Source: CAZPAH01 sp964584495
Lineage (GTDB): Bacteria > Krumholzibacteriota > Krumholzibacteriia > Krumholzibacteriales > Krumholzibacteriaceae
Reading direction: 5' to 3'
NCBI GenBank assembly: GCA_964584495.1
Contig: CAZPAH010000148.1
Coordinates: forward strand, 1 to 6,249
Length of the DNA: 6,249 nt
The notes beneath the pieces are model-generated. The model saw only the letters and a list, made by a program, of their open reading frames with translations. It did not search any database and was not told the DNA's origin. The first letter of the stretch is position 1; each line of letters begins with the position of its first letter. Shown piece by piece: positions 6,025 to 6,249 of this stretch. Both the position numbers and the translations under genes were made by a program.

Positions 6025-6249
6025 TTAAAGACTACCGTAGATCTCCGGCCGGCGGTCGCGGAGAAAATGCCTGCGTGCGTGACAGCCTTCCAGCCCGCCG
6101 AAATCTATATCGCAGTAAAGGATGTGATCCTTCCCCGCCGGTCCCCTCGCGATGACCCTGCCGTCAGGACCTGTGACGAACGACCCCCCCGCGAAGGTGA
6201 GGCGGTCTTCCTTTCCGACCCTGTTCGCCATCGCGGCGAAGTAACCGTT
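6025..6249 (-). CDS. Carbon-nitrogen hydrolase (nitrilase superfamily), C-terminal fragment
   Basis: Only the last 74 residues are in the window; the frame runs open off the right edge, with NGYFAA before the first visible Met, so that Met (6231) is internal. The stop is TAA at 6027-6025. The fragment shows the conserved end of the nitrilase fold: NGYFAAMANRVGKE at 1-14, FAGGSFVTGPDGRVIAR at 19-35, and a C-terminal FLRDRRPEIYGSL at 62-74. The DRRPxxY ending resembles N-carbamoylputrescine amidase (AguB) and related amidases, which hydrolyse C-N bonds in the cytoplasm; AguB releases putrescine from N-carbamoylputrescine. The catalytic Glu-Lys-Cys triad would lie upstream, outside the window, so substrate and activity cannot be judged. 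The truncation is due to the window edge, not decay. It converges on the DUF4097 gene and appears to share its terminator. Confidence 0.85.
   Translation of the reverse strand, partial: NGYFAAMANRVGKEDRLTFAGGSFVTGPDGRVIARGPAGKDHILYCDIDFGGLEGCHARRHFLRDRRPEIYGSL

Overview
This 6.2 kb window looks like ordinary chromosomal sequence from a Gram-negative, diderm bacterium. Likely sources are the uncultured candidate phyla around the FCB group and its neighbours (for example Krumholzibacteriota, Eisenbacteria, Latescibacterota or Zixibacteria). That placement is an inference from three protein families: a secreted FG-GAP protein ending in a FlgD-like 'NYPNPFNP' tail, a DUF5916 outer-membrane barrel with an N-terminal CBM9-like domain, and a DUF4097 secreted solenoid. 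Frequent AGG (Arg) and ATA (Ile) codons fit but prove nothing. No mobile element, CRISPR array, tRNA or rRNA gene was seen.

Layout: four protein genes alternate in strand (+, -, +, -), so none shares an operon with another inside the window. (1) Bases 2-1462 (+) hold the C-terminal 486 residues of a secreted FG-GAP repeat protein cut off by the left edge. It has six calcium-loop repeats, a fibronectin-III-like segment and a FlgD-like C-terminal domain. (2) A 177-base convergent gap has no convincing terminator. (3) Bases 1640-4285 (-) hold a complete DUF5916 protein of 881 residues with a signal peptide. (4) A 404-base AT-rich divergent spacer lies between the two complete genes and should hold both promoters. 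(5) Bases 4690-5943 (+) hold a complete 417-residue DUF4097 protein with a signal peptide and a ladder of thirteen in-register GGD motifs. (6) A strong hairpin at 5972-6003 sits between converging genes and probably ends both transcripts. (7) Bases 6025-6249 (-) hold the last 74 residues of a carbon-nitrogen hydrolase (nitrilase superfamily), cut off by the right edge.

How they relate: three of the four products appear to be exported, to the outer membrane, periplasm or cell surface. The fourth is a cytoplasmic amidase-type enzyme with no obvious link. The divergent DUF5916 and DUF4097 genes could share regulation, but nothing in the sequence proves it.

I did not find a clearly new biological system. 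The best leads are the regular GGD solenoid and its block-wise L to F to M change, two G8 tracts inside that gene, and a sharp base-composition break in the FG-GAP gene that falls on a domain boundary.
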